NCBI GenBank assembly: GCA_045600225.1
Contig: JAZRXL010000028.1
Span: 1-64,000, forward strand
Length of the DNA: 64,000 nucleotides
Reading direction: 5' to 3'
DNA from: UBA1181 sp045600225
GTDB taxonomy: Bacteria; Bacteroidota; Bacteroidia; Bacteroidales; Paludibacteraceae
A program made the position numbers and the translations under genes. Below the pieces are notes generated by a model, which did not search any database, was not told the origin of the DNA, and saw only the letters and a list, made by a program, of their open reading frames with translations. Shown here piece after piece: positions 18,165-26,968 of the stretch. Position 1 is the stretch's first letter. Each line of letters starts with the position of its first letter.

Positions 18165-18172
18165 CAAATTTA
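18165..18172 (-). promoter_or_regulatory. -7 box of the Big_5 lipoprotein-wbqC unit
   Basis: TAAATTTG on the minus strand, 22 nt before the ATG. Confidence 0.6.
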
Positions 18173-18329
18173 GTAAAAATATAGAGATGTTGTACTTCCT
18201 TATATATACTCCTTGTTTCATAGGTATTTATATTTGGTAAAAAAAATGGCAAAAAGTGGGGTTTGTTTTTCCTTAATTTCGTAATTTTACAAAATCATTA
18301 GTTACGAACATATATTTAAATAAAAGGAT

Positions 18330-19148
18330 ATGAACAAGATTGTAAGCAAGGAGTACTTTTCCGAGAACGTGGTGAAGTTGGAAGTGGAAGCTCCTTTGAT
18401 TGCTAAGGCACGCAAAGCGGGACATTTTGTAATTGTCCGTGTGTGTGAAAAAGGAGAAAGAATTCCTTTGACTATTGCAGGTGCAGATGTAGAGAAAGGA
18501 ACTATAACTTTGGTTGTACAAAAAGTAGGTGTTACTTCAACCAAGTTGTGCGATATGAATGTTGGTGATGACATTCCTGATGTTGTGGGACCTTTAGGGA
18601 AGGCTACACACATCGAGAATTTCGGAACTGTAGTATGTGCAGGTGGTGGAGTCGGTGTAGCTCCTTTGATGCCTATAGTTGAAGCTTTGAAAAAGGCTGG
18701 CAATAAGGTTGTCACAGTCTTGGCTGCTCGCTCAAAAGACTTGATTATTATGGAAAAACAGATGAGAGAGTTTTCTGACGAAGTAATCATAATGACTGAT
18801 GACGGATCTTATGGAAAGAAGGGTCTTGTCACAACTGGAGTTGAGGAGGTGATTAACAGAGAGAAGGTTGATTTGTGTGTGACAATCGGTCCTGCAATTA
18901 TGATGAAATTCGTTTCATTGCTTACAAAAAAATATGAGTTGCCAACGGTTGCCTCTTTAAACACGATTATGGTGGATGGCACTGGAATGTGTGGAGCATG
19001 TCGTATCACAGTAGGAGGAAAGACCAAGTTCGTGTGCGTGGATGGACCTGAGTTTGATGCACATCAAGTTGATTTCGATGAGATGTTGATGCGTGCAGGT
19101 GCATATAGAGAACAAGAAAAGGCTGATTTATACAAGATTGGAAAATAA
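18330..19148 (+). CDS. nfnA: NfnA / SudB: FAD- and [2Fe-2S]-binding subunit of NADH-dependent ferredoxin:NADP+ oxidoreductase
   Basis: The small subunit of NfnAB, which couples NADPH, NAD+ and ferredoxin redox by flavin-based electron bifurcation. The 272 residues show a ferredoxin-reductase fold: an FAD-binding barrel (1-95; HFVIVRVCEKGERIPLTI), an NAD-binding domain (VVCAGGGVGVAPLMPIVEAL), and a C-terminal iron-sulfur site (GMCGACRITVGGKTKFVC). This dihydroorotate-dehydrogenase-electron-transfer-like family also includes the sulfide dehydrogenase subunit SudB. The partner gene follows after 9 bp, which strongly supports Nfn over a PyrK role. It suggests anaerobic metabolism with ferredoxin. 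The promoter is less clear; TAATTTCG at 18274-18281 is a near match. Confidence 0.88.
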   Translation: MNKIVSKEYFSENVVKLEVEAPLIAKARKAGHFVIVRVCEKGERIPLTIAGADVEKGTITLVVQKVGVTSTKLCDMNVGDDIPDVVGPLGKATHIENFGTVVCAGGGVGVAPLMPIVEALKKAGNKVVTVLAARSKDLIIMEKQMREFSDEVIIMTDDGSYGKKGLVTTGVEEVINREKVDLCVTIGPAIMMKFVSLLTKKYELPTVASLNTIMVDGTGMCGACRITVGGKTKFVCVDGPEFDAHQVDFDEMLMRAGAYREQEKADLYKIGK

Positions 19149-19157
19149 TAAAAAATT

Positions 19158-20606
19158 ATGGCTGAAGATAGAAACGAGGTTTGGCGTGATGAGTTGCGCA
19201 AAACATTAAAAAATAAAGAAAGAACTGAGATCCCAAGAGTTCATATGAACGAATTGAATGCACATTATCGTGCAAGGGTTCGTGAGGAGGTTAATCAAGG
19301 ATTGACAACAGAACAGGCATTGATGGAGTCTAAACGTTGTTTGGATTGTCCTAATCCAACTTGTATGACAGGATGTCCTGTGTCCATTAATATTCCTGGC
19401 TTTATTAAGAATATAGAGAGAGGTGAATTTTTGGAGGCTGCTAAGGTTTTGAAGCAAACAAGTGCTTTGCCTGCGGTTTGTGGACGTGTGTGCCCTCAAG
19501 AAAAACAGTGCGAGTCTCAGTGTTTCTATAAACAAAAGTTGGGTAAAGAGGCTGTTGCTATTGGATATTTGGAGCGATTCGCTGCCGATTATGAAAGAGA
19601 GAGCGGGAAAGCGTCAGTACCTGAAATCCCTGCTAAGAACGGAAAGAAAGTGGCTGTTGTTGGATCGGGCCCTGCAGGATTGTCTTTCGCAGGAGATATG
19701 ATCAAGAAGGGATATGAAGTGGTTGTTTTCGAGGCATTGCACGAAATTGGTGGTGTGTTGAAATATGGTATCCCTGAGTTCCGCCTACCAAATAGTATTG
19801 TGGATTTTGAAATCAATAATTTGGCAAAGTTGGGTGTGCAATTCCAAAAGGATTGTATCATCGGAAAAACATTGTCGATGGATGATTTGAAAGAGCAAGG
19901 TTTCGATGGTGTCTTTGTTGCTAGTGGTGCGGGACTTCCTCGTTTTATGAATATAAAGGGAGAGAATTTGATTGGGATTTTGTCTTCTAATGAATATTTG
20001 ACTCGTGTTAATTTGATGGATGCTTCCAGCGAAGAGAGTGATACTCCAATCTGTAAAGGTAAGAAAGTTGCTGTTGTGGGTGGAGGAAACACTGCGATGG
20101 ACTCGGTTCGTACAGCTTTGAGATTGGGTGCGGAGAGGGCGATCATTGTTTATCGTCGTTCCGAGGAGGAGATGCCTGCTCGTTTGGAAGAGGTGAAACA
20201 CGCGAAGGAAGAGGGTGTTGAGTTTATGACCCTTCATAATCCAATTGAGTATGTTGGTGATGAAAAGGGTAATGTTTGCATGATGAGATTGCAAAAGATG
20301 GAGTTGGGTGAACCTGATGCATCAGGTCGTCGTTCTCCTGTTGCGGTTGAAGGTGCAATTGAGGAAATTGAAGTGGATCAAGTTGTTGTTAGCGTTGGAG
20401 TTTCGCCAAATCCATTAGTTCCAAGTTCTGTGGTTGGTTTGGATGTAAGCCCTAAAGGAACCATTGTGGTGAATGACTCTATGCAGTCTTCTATTCCTAC
20501 AATATTTGCTGGTGGAGATATCGTACGTGGAGGTGCTACAGTTATCTTGGCAATGGGTGATGGCCGTGCAGCAGCGAAGGCAATGGATGAGTATTTGAAT
20601 AAATAA
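19158..20606 (+). CDS. nfnB: NfnB / GltA-like: large subunit of NADH-dependent ferredoxin:NADP+ oxidoreductase
   Basis: The large NfnAB subunit, 482 residues, homologous to the small subunit of glutamate synthase and often annotated gltA. The N-terminal third holds two Cys clusters for [4Fe-4S] centres: CLDCPNPTCMTGCPVSINIPG (~57-77) and CGRVCPQEKQCESQC (~110). Two dinucleotide-binding motifs follow, VAVVGSGPAGLSFAGDM for FAD and KVAVVGGGNTAMDS for NADPH. The end has GGDIVRGGATVILAMGDGR. A glutamate-synthase large subunit is not adjacent, whereas NfnA is, so bifurcating Nfn is the better reading. The unit ends at a strong hairpin shared with dnaB. Confidence 0.88.
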   Translation: MAEDRNEVWRDELRKTLKNKERTEIPRVHMNELNAHYRARVREEVNQGLTTEQALMESKRCLDCPNPTCMTGCPVSINIPGFIKNIERGEFLEAAKVLKQTSALPAVCGRVCPQEKQCESQCFYKQKLGKEAVAIGYLERFAADYERESGKASVPEIPAKNGKKVAVVGSGPAGLSFAGDMIKKGYEVVVFEALHEIGGVLKYGIPEFRLPNSIVDFEINNLAKLGVQFQKDCIIGKTLSMDDLKEQGFDGVFVASGAGLPRFMNIKGENLIGILSSNEYLTRVNLMDASSEESDTPICKGKKVAVVGGGNTAMDSVRTALRLGAERAIIVYRRSEEEMPARLEEVKHAKEEGVEFMTLHNPIEYVGDEKGNVCMMRLQKMELGEPDASGRRSPVAVEGAIEEIEVDQVVVSVGVSPNPLVPSSVVGLDVSPKGTIVVNDSMQSSIPTIFAGGDIVRGGATVILAMGDGRAAAKAMDEYLNK

Positions 20607-20625
20607 AAATACTTTTACGCTATAT

Positions 20626-20668
20626 AACAGAAGCGGGTGGAAAAGAAAACTTTCCACCCGCTTCTGTT
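20626..20668. terminator. Bidirectional terminator between nfnB and dnaB
   Basis: A perfect 18-bp stem (20626-20643 and 20651-20668) with a 7-nt loop, between convergent genes. It is the longest perfect hairpin I found in the window. Confidence 0.9.
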
Positions 20669-20686
20669 TGTGTTATAGTCATCGTT

Positions 20687-22210
20687 TTAGAATGGCGTAT
20701 CTGGAATATTTCCTCCTAATGGATCGTTGTTATTCATTGAAGATTGGTAAGAGGATGGTGTGGAGGAAAGGTTTGAGTTCATTCTTGAACTTTGGTACTT
20801 GTTTCCTCCTGAGTAATCGGCATCGTCGGTTAGGTTTTGGAATCTAGCCAACTCCTTTCTAAATCTCAAACGGACATCCGTAACGGCACCATTTCTGTGC
20901 TTTGCAATGATGATTTCTGCTATACCTTCCAGACTCTCTCCTGTGACTTTGTCTTCTGTTATCTTATAGTATTCAGGGCGGTGGATGAAAATAACCATAT
21001 CGGCATCTTGCTCGATGGCTCCTGATTCACGCAAGTCTGCAAGTCCAGGACGCTTGTCTTCCGTTTTCTCCACACCACGATTCAACTGAGAAAGTGCAAT
21101 GATTGGAATGTCCAACTCCTTTGCTAATTGTTTTAAGGAACGGGAAATCATACTTACCTCTTGCTCTCTACTTCCAAACTTCATTCCACTGGCGTTCATC
21201 AATTGAAGGTAGTCGATGATGATGAGTTTCACTCCATGGTCTTTAACCAAACGTCGAGCTTTGGTGTTGAGTTCCATAATGGAAAGACCTGCTGAGTCGT
21301 CGAGGTAGATAGGAAGAGACTCTAGGGTGCGGGAACGTTGCATAAGTTGTTCCCATTCATATTTTTCAAGATTACCATTCTTGATCTTTTCGGCTGAGAT
21401 TTCGCAAGCATTGACGAGCAGACGGTTGACCAACTGCACGTTCGCCATTTCTAGAGAGAACACAGCTATAGGAGTTCCCATCTCTGCCATGTTCTTTGCC
21501 ATAGACAACACAAACGCTGTCTTACCCATGGCGGGACGGGCTGCAATGATAACTAAATCAGAACGTTGCCATCCGGAAGTGATTTTGTCTAATGAGTGGA
21601 AGCCACTGGCAATACCGCTCAAACCATCCGTTCTTTTGGCAGCTTCTTCTATTCTTCCGATAGCTTCAGAAAGCACAGGCTTGATGTCTACGAAGTCTCT
21701 TTTTAAACTGTTGTTGGATATTTTGAACAGTTCGCTTTCTGCTCTTTGTACAATGTCATCCACATCCACCTTCTCGTCATAAGATAGTTTCTGGATTTCG
21801 GATGAGAACTCGATAAGTTGACGAGCAAGAGCTTTTTGCGCTAATATTCGTGCGTGATACTCTATGTGTACAGCAGAAGATACGCCAGCTGTTAGCTTCA
21901 CGATTTGATATGCACCTCCTACTTCCTCAAGTTTCCCTTGTTGTTGCAGCTTGTTCTGTACAGTCAACATGTCTACAGGCTCTTGCTTGATGGCAAGGTC
22001 CATGATAGCCTCGTATATAGTTCTGTTGGCGTCTTTGTAAAAACATTCGGGTTTGAGAATCTCACATACTAAACTATAAGCATCTTTTTCAAGCATTAAA
22101 GCGCCTAATACTGCGTCTTCTAATTCTAACGCTTGTGGTGGAAGTTTAGCGTAATTCGATTCCTTCTCTTTTCTGATAATTCGCCTTCTGTTACTCGTAT
22201 CGTTATCCAT
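20687..22210 (-). CDS. dnaB: Replicative DNA helicase DnaB
   Basis: The hexameric 5'-3' helicase that unwinds DNA at the replication fork. The 507 residues show the N-terminal DnaB domain (PPQALELEDAVLGALMLEKD), linker and RecA-like C-terminal domain with Walker A ARPAMGKT (Lys230), Walker B LIIIDYLQLM and the arginine-finger region (RESGAIEQDADMVIFIHRPEYY). The ~45-residue Ser/Asn-rich tail is a common non-conserved end. No intein is present. It is divergent from nrdJ, so helicase and dNTP-supply genes share one regulatory region. Confidence 0.96.
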   Translation of the reverse strand: MDNDTSNRRRIIRKEKESNYAKLPPQALELEDAVLGALMLEKDAYSLVCEILKPECFYKDANRTIYEAIMDLAIKQEPVDMLTVQNKLQQQGKLEEVGGAYQIVKLTAGVSSAVHIEYHARILAQKALARQLIEFSSEIQKLSYDEKVDVDDIVQRAESELFKISNNSLKRDFVDIKPVLSEAIGRIEEAAKRTDGLSGIASGFHSLDKITSGWQRSDLVIIAARPAMGKTAFVLSMAKNMAEMGTPIAVFSLEMANVQLVNRLLVNACEISAEKIKNGNLEKYEWEQLMQRSRTLESLPIYLDDSAGLSIMELNTKARRLVKDHGVKLIIIDYLQLMNASGMKFGSREQEVSMISRSLKQLAKELDIPIIALSQLNRGVEKTEDKRPGLADLRESGAIEQDADMVIFIHRPEYYKITEDKVTGESLEGIAEIIIAKHRNGAVTDVRLRFRKELARFQNLTDDADYSGGNKYQSSRMNSNLSSTPSSYQSSMNNNDPLGGNIPDTPF

Positions 22211-22235
22211 AAATTCCTCTCGTTTCTAATATGTG

Positions 22236-22243
22236 CAAATGTA
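22236..22243 (-). promoter_or_regulatory. -7 box of the dnaB promoter
   Basis: TACATTTG on the minus strand, about 26 nt before the dnaB ATG. Confidence 0.55.
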
Positions 22244-22574
22244 ACCATTTTGCGGTGGATGATTTCCCTTTTGAACTCTCTTTTTTTTAACAAGTTTTTA
22301 AGATGCCTTTTTTATGGATAAAGGTTGGTGTGTTTTTGGGAAAAAATGAGAGATTTTCATAAATAAAAATTTCCCTAAAAGAATATTTTGAATGTGTTTT
22401 TGTTCGATCAAGTTGTCCAAAAAAAGTTATTTTTCAAGCCTTGTTTTTGGAATAAAAATTTTTTTTTGGAAATTTTGTGCTATTGTTGAAAACTTTATTT
22501 AATTGATTGTTAATGTTTTGACTTTAAAAATCGGGAAACTTTTCGTAATTGTTAATAACTATTTGTTTGTTTTG

Positions 22575-22605
22575 TTTGCAAATTATGAAAAGCAGAGTAA
22601 TATTG
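22575..22605 (+). promoter_or_regulatory. Probable nrdJ promoter
   Basis: TTTG (22575-22578) and TAATATTG (22598-22605) at 19-nt spacing; the -7 box has one mismatch. The ATG is 58 nt downstream. Confidence 0.45.
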
Positions 22606-22663
22606 CAGTGCGAAAGTTGATGTCGCATATTAATTATTGAAATAAGTAATAACAAAGGAATTA

Positions 22664-25189
22664 ATGGGCACTCAAGTTTACACATACGAAGAAGCGAAAG
22701 AGGCTTCGGTTTCGTATTTTGAAGGTGATGAGTTGGCCGCTCGCGTATGGGTAAGCAAATACGCAAAAAAAGATTCCCAAGGATTTATTTATGAGAAGAC
22801 CCCTGATGATATGCACTTTCGGTTAGCGAAAGAGATTGCAAGAATTGAGGCCAAATATCCCAATCCGGTATCAGAGGACGAATTATTCAGCTTATTTCAA
22901 AGATTTAGATACTTGATTCCGCAAGGAAGCTCAATGTCTGGCATAGGAAATGATTTACAAATATCTTCTTTATCCAATTGCTTTGTGATAGGAGGAGAGG
23001 AGAGGTCAGACTCTTATGGTGCGATAATCAAATTAGATGAGGAACAGGTGCAGTTGATGAAAAGAAGAGGGGGTGTGGGACACGATCTTTCTGGGTTGAG
23101 ACCTAAGGGTAGTCCTGTGAAAAATTCCGCTCTTGCTTCGACAGGAATCGTCCCATTCATGGAGCGTTACTCAAACTCGACGAGGGAGGTGGCGCAAGAA
23201 GGACGAAGAGGTGCACTTATGTTGAGCATTTCTGTAAAACATCCAGATGCGGAGAGTTTTATAGATTCAAAAATGACAGAAGGGAAGATTACAGGAGCGA
23301 ATGTTTCTGTGCGTGTGAATGATGAATTTATGAAAGCGGCCCTTGCTGGAAAATCTTATGTTCAACAGTTTCCTGTAGATTCTCAGACTCCTATAATGAA
23401 GAAAGAAGTTTCTGCATTGGAGTTGTGGAAAAAAATTGTGTATAATGCATGGAAGTCGGCAGAACCAGGTTTGTTGTTCTGGGATACAATCATAAGGGAG
23501 TCTATTCCCGATTGTTACTCAGATCTTGGATTCAAAACAGTTTCGACTAACCCATGTGGAGAAATACCTCTCTGTGCATATGATAGTTGTCGTTTATTGT
23601 CGATTAACCTATATTCATATGTAAAGAAACCGTTCGAGAGAGAGGCTGAATTTGATTTTGATCTTTTGCGTCAGCATGTGCGCATTGCTCAAAGAGTGAT
23701 GGATGACATTGTTGATTTGGAATTGGAAGCAATAGGTAAAATTCTTTCAAAAATCCAATCAGATCCAGAATCAGATGATTTGAAAAGAACGGAAAGAGAA
23801 CTTTGGCAAAAGATAAAAGATAAGACAGAGAAAGGTCGTCGAACAGGTTTGGGTACTACTGCAGAAGGAGATATGTTGGCAGCTATGGGGCTGACCTATG
23901 GAACTCCAGAAGCAATATATTTCTCGGAACAGGTACATCAGACTATTGCGGTTGAGTCGTATCGTTCGTCCGTCATTATGGCAGAAGAAAGAGGTGCGTT
24001 TCCAATATTTGATGCCAAAAGGGAGGAGAATAATCCTTTTTTGGGACGAATAAAAATGGTTGATTCTTCTTTGTATGAACGAATGAAGAAGTCAGGAAGA
24101 CGAAACATCGCTTGTTTGACGATTGCTCCTACTGGTACAACAAGTATGATGAGCCAAACTTCTTCGGGAATAGAACCGGTGTTTATGCCTGTCTATAAAA
24201 GAAGAAAGAAAGTGAATCCGTCGGATGTGAATGCTCGTGTTGACTATGTGGATGAAGTGGGTGATTCCTTTGAAGAGTATGTCGTTTTCCATCATAAGTT
24301 TATGACTTGGATGAAGGTTAAAGGATATGATACCAAGAAAAGATATTCTCAGTCGGAGTTAGATAGATTGGTTGTGGAATCTCCTTACTACAAAGCAACT
24401 TCACAAGATGTTGATTGGCTTGAGAAGGTTCGTATGCAGGGAAGAATTCAGAAGTGGATCGATCATTCTATTAGTGTGACAATCAATGTCCCTGAAAATA
24501 CGACTCAAGAGATGATTGCTCAGTTGTATGAGGAGGCTTGGAAATGTGGATGCAAAGGCGTTACTGTTTATAGGGAAGGTTCAAGATCGGGAGTCTTGGT
24601 TTCTGCTAAAAAGAGTGCTTCGAAACAGCCGTTTACACCCAACCAAAGACCCAAAGAGTTGGAGGCCGATGTGGTTCGTTTTCAAAACAACAAGGAGAAA
24701 TGGATTGCTTTTGTTGGTTTGATGGATGGGCGTCCTTACGAGATTTTTACAGGCCTTGCAGATGATGAAGATGGATTGTTGATACCAAAAACTGTCGAGT
24801 CAGGAAAGATTATAAGAAATATTGATGAATCAACAGGTAAGAGCCGGTATGATTTTCAGTATTCGAATCGAAGGGGATATAAAACCACGATAGAAGGATT
24901 GTCTTATAAGTTCAATCCTGAGTATTGGAATTATGCCAAATTGATATCGGGAGTCCTTCGTTATGGAATGCCAATAGATCAGGTGATAAAATTGGTTGGA
25001 GAGTTGCAATTGAATAGTGAGACAATAAACAACTGGAAAATTGGAGTAGAGCGTGCTTTGAAAAAGTACATCCCTAATGGGGCAGAGGCGAAAGGTGTTG
25101 TTTGTGAAAAATGTGGTCAGATGACCGTTCGCTATCAAGAAGGTTGTTTAATCTGCACGAGTTGTGGATTCTCAAAATGTGGAAATTAA
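22664..25189 (+). CDS. nrdJ: Class II (adenosylcobalamin-dependent) ribonucleotide reductase
   Basis: Reduces ribonucleotides to deoxyribonucleotides using coenzyme B12 to make the thiyl radical, needing neither oxygen nor a radical subunit. The 841 residues carry the diagnostic sites: redox Cys106 in SSLSNCFVI, the radical loop N296-P-C298-G-E300, and the second redox Cys309 exactly 11 residues after the radical Cys, as in class II enzymes. The C-terminal Cys-rich ribbon (CEKCGQM...CLICTSCGFSKCG) is also typical. This supports growth with little oxygen and need for cobalamin. No nrdAB or nrdDG is in the window. No cobalamin riboswitch was seen in front. Confidence 0.95.
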   Translation: MGTQVYTYEEAKEASVSYFEGDELAARVWVSKYAKKDSQGFIYEKTPDDMHFRLAKEIARIEAKYPNPVSEDELFSLFQRFRYLIPQGSSMSGIGNDLQISSLSNCFVIGGEERSDSYGAIIKLDEEQVQLMKRRGGVGHDLSGLRPKGSPVKNSALASTGIVPFMERYSNSTREVAQEGRRGALMLSISVKHPDAESFIDSKMTEGKITGANVSVRVNDEFMKAALAGKSYVQQFPVDSQTPIMKKEVSALELWKKIVYNAWKSAEPGLLFWDTIIRESIPDCYSDLGFKTVSTNPCGEIPLCAYDSCRLLSINLYSYVKKPFEREAEFDFDLLRQHVRIAQRVMDDIVDLELEAIGKILSKIQSDPESDDLKRTERELWQKIKDKTEKGRRTGLGTTAEGDMLAAMGLTYGTPEAIYFSEQVHQTIAVESYRSSVIMAEERGAFPIFDAKREENNPFLGRIKMVDSSLYERMKKSGRRNIACLTIAPTGTTSMMSQTSSGIEPVFMPVYKRRKKVNPSDVNARVDYVDEVGDSFEEYVVFHHKFMTWMKVKGYDTKKRYSQSELDRLVVESPYYKATSQDVDWLEKVRMQGRIQKWIDHSISVTINVPENTTQEMIAQLYEEAWKCGCKGVTVYREGSRSGVLVSAKKSASKQPFTPNQRPKELEADVVRFQNNKEKWIAFVGLMDGRPYEIFTGLADDEDGLLIPKTVESGKIIRNIDESTGKSRYDFQYSNRRGYKTTIEGLSYKFNPEYWNYAKLISGVLRYGMPIDQVIKLVGELQLNSETINNWKIGVERALKKYIPNGAEAKGVVCEKCGQMTVRYQEGCLICTSCGFSKCGN

Positions 25190-25284
25190 ATGATATTACG
25201 ATATAAAAAAAGAAAAAAGGTTTAGATTATGAGTTTTATGCAATACTTTGTTTCATAATTAATATGTTTTTTTGATTTGCAGTG

Positions 25285-25323
25285 TGAAGGTCTCCGGAGT
25301 GATCCGCAGGCCTTCAATTTTTT
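25285..25323 (+). terminator. Terminator after nrdJ
   Basis: A GC-rich imperfect stem (25286-25298 with 25303-25315; one wobble and one mismatch) is followed by AATTTTTT. Confidence 0.65.
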
Positions 25324-25442
25324 GTGTTTGGAATTGCAAAGAAAAAGGATTTTGTTTATCAAACCAAATTTAAAAATGAAATTATTTTTCTTTTCAGGAA
25401 GAATAGGATATGAAATGTCTTGTTTCGTAAAGTCGAATCAAT

Positions 25443-25475
25443 AAAAAAGGTTACATTCAAAAAGAATGTAACCTT
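25443..25475 (-). terminator. Terminator of the aroE unit
   Basis: A perfect 11-bp stem (25447-25457 and 25465-25475) with a 7-nt loop. Read on the minus strand it is followed by a run of six or more T. Confidence 0.8.
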
Positions 25476-25500
25476 CTGATATTTAGTGGTTTATTTTAAT

Positions 25501-26238
25501 TTACATATTCCATATTTTCCAAGATGCAATGGCTTGGCCATAAAGCATGTCTAATCCGTTCTTTACGGTGCAACCGTGTTCTCTTCCCAATTGACAGAAC
25601 TTTGTGTTCTCTGGATTATACACTAAATCGAATAGATAGTGTTGGGGTGTCAAGAACTCATAAGGAATATTCGGCGCATTTTCTATGTTCGGAAACATTC
25701 CAACGGGAGAGCAATTGACGATTAAAAGATGTTCAGACAAAACATCTTTGTTGATGTCGTCGTATGATAGGATGTTCTCTTTCCTCGTTCTGGAAACAAA
25801 AACTGTTTCGATACCTAATTGGTTTAGTGCGTATTCAACAGCTTTTGATGCACCACCGGTTCCCAATATTAATGCTTTTTTATGGATTGGCTTTAATGCG
25901 GGGGTTAACGAGTCTGTAAAACCAATGATATCAGTATTGAAACCTTTCAATCTGCATTCTTTACCGTCTCTTATAAACTTGATTGTGTTGACAGCGCCAA
26001 TTGCTTGGGCTGTAGGATCCATCTCATCCATAAAGGGAATGACCAACTCTTTGTATGGAATTGTGACATTGAGTCCATAAAGTTCCACTTTTTTAATTAA
26101 GTCAGGAAACTCTTTTATGTCTGCCAACTCGTATAATTCATAAGCAGCATCGATGTTTTCATTCTCGAATTTTTCTGTAAAGAATCTTTTTGAAAAAGAG
26201 TGCTTTAGCGTTTTTCCGATAAGTCCGTAGTTATGCAT
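25501..26238 (-). CDS. aroE: Shikimate dehydrogenase
   Basis: Reduces 3-dehydroshikimate to shikimate with NADPH in aromatic amino-acid synthesis. The start at 26238 gives 245 residues opening with HNYGLIGKTLKHSFSKRFF, where the SFS motif binds shikimate. The catalytic Lys is in GLNVTIPYKELVIP. The NADP-binding loop is ALILGTGGASKAVEYAL, and the C-terminal NGLDMLYGQA is conserved. A longer frame upstream would overlap the preceding lipoprotein gene and lacks family sequence, so the internal ATG is preferred. It follows that gene by 2 bp. aroC lies 21 kb away. Confidence 0.93.
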   Translation of the reverse strand: MHNYGLIGKTLKHSFSKRFFTEKFENENIDAAYELYELADIKEFPDLIKKVELYGLNVTIPYKELVIPFMDEMDPTAQAIGAVNTIKFIRDGKECRLKGFNTDIIGFTDSLTPALKPIHKKALILGTGGASKAVEYALNQLGIETVFVSRTRKENILSYDDINKDVLSEHLLIVNCSPVGMFPNIENAPNIPYEFLTPQHYLFDLVYNPENTKFCQLGREHGCTVKNGLDMLYGQAIASWKIWNM

Positions 26239-26240
26239 GG

Positions 26241-26966
26241 TTAATTGAATATGTTTTCTGTAATGGTTATGTAACAAGTGTCTTCTTTTGCTTCAAAATA
26301 CATCGTGTCTTTTGACAAGTTGATATTCTTTTGCTTGTTATTGTATTGTAGTGCAATATGAGAGAGACCTGATATTTTTTGAATTTTGTATTGAGGGGAG
26401 TTCTTTTGATCCTCAAGATATGTATAGATTGTTTTTGATCCAAGAATATGATTTTTAGGAGCGATTAAAGTGTCTGAGAATCTTCCACCTCCGGAAAAAC
26501 CATACTTTACAATCAAAGGTGTTGGCAATTGGTTCCTTAGGACATAAGTGTAGTTCTCTTGTTTGTGTAGCAAGAACTCAGAATCAGTAATGTTAAGTTT
26601 GTAATCTCCTTTGCCATCTACAGATTCAGGTCCTGTCCAAAATCGTCTGTAGGATAGTTCGGAAGATATAGCTGAAGAATCAAAGGAAGCCACTTTTATA
26701 CTTTTTATTTTGTAAAGGGATACGCTTGTTTCGATATCCCATATTTTTTTTCCTGAAACATCCAATCGTTCTGCTATTTTCAACTCTTCTCCATATTCCA
26801 TTTGGATAGTGTCTTTGTTTCCATCCAAAACTGTGTAAACTACAGTTATGGGAGAGTATTCATTCGCGTAATTGGCAATGGTGTATGTGTAATCCTGTTC
26901 CCCAATATTGCAACTAAAAAGAATAATGGGGAATAATAATAATATAAGCAATTTTTGCATATTCAT
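26241..26966 (-). CDS. Lipoprotein of unknown function
   Basis: A 241-residue protein I do not recognise. The N-terminus is a lipoprotein signal with a hydrophobic core and LFSC, the acylated residue being Cys19. The mature part is beta-rich, with many Tyr, Ser and Thr, and no known motif. It sits 2 bp before aroE and directly after the TPR gene, so all three may be on one transcript. Co-transcription with aroE does not imply a link to aromatic synthesis. Probably anchored to the outer membrane facing the periplasm, by general lipoprotein rules. Confidence 0.7.
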   Translation of the reverse strand: MNMQKLLILLLFPIILFSCNIGEQDYTYTIANYANEYSPITVVYTVLDGNKDTIQMEYGEELKIAERLDVSGKKIWDIETSVSLYKIKSIKVASFDSSAISSELSYRRFWTGPESVDGKGDYKLNITDSEFLLHKQENYTYVLRNQLPTPLIVKYGFSGGGRFSDTLIAPKNHILGSKTIYTYLEDQKNSPQYKIQKISGLSHIALQYNNKQKNINLSKDTMYFEAKEDTCYITITENIFN

Positions 26967-26968
26967 TT

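Larger units (their letters stand above)
22211..22663. other. AT-rich intergenic region between dnaB and nrdJ
   Basis: A 453-bp gap with long A and T runs (22260-22560) and no credible gene. The dnaB -7 box TACATTTG is at 22236-22243 (minus). A likely nrdJ promoter is TTTG (22575-22578), 19 nt, TAATATTG (22598-22605), one base off consensus. I looked for a cobalamin riboswitch, an NrdR box and DnaA boxes and saw none. The homopolymer runs suggest curved DNA. Confidence 0.6.
25190..25500. other. Intergenic region between nrdJ and aroE
   Basis: 311 bp without a credible gene. It contains the nrdJ terminator and a separate minus-strand terminator for aroE; the rest is AT-rich DNA. Confidence 0.6.

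Noticed and set aside
19589..20146. 185-codon antisense frame inside nfnB
   Set aside because: Composition reflects the complement of a real coding strand; no initiation signals or family features.
22211..22663. Cobalamin riboswitch or NrdR box before the B12-dependent RNR gene
   Set aside because: No B12-box-like sequence, no GC-rich fold and no paired NrdR-type 16-mers were seen.
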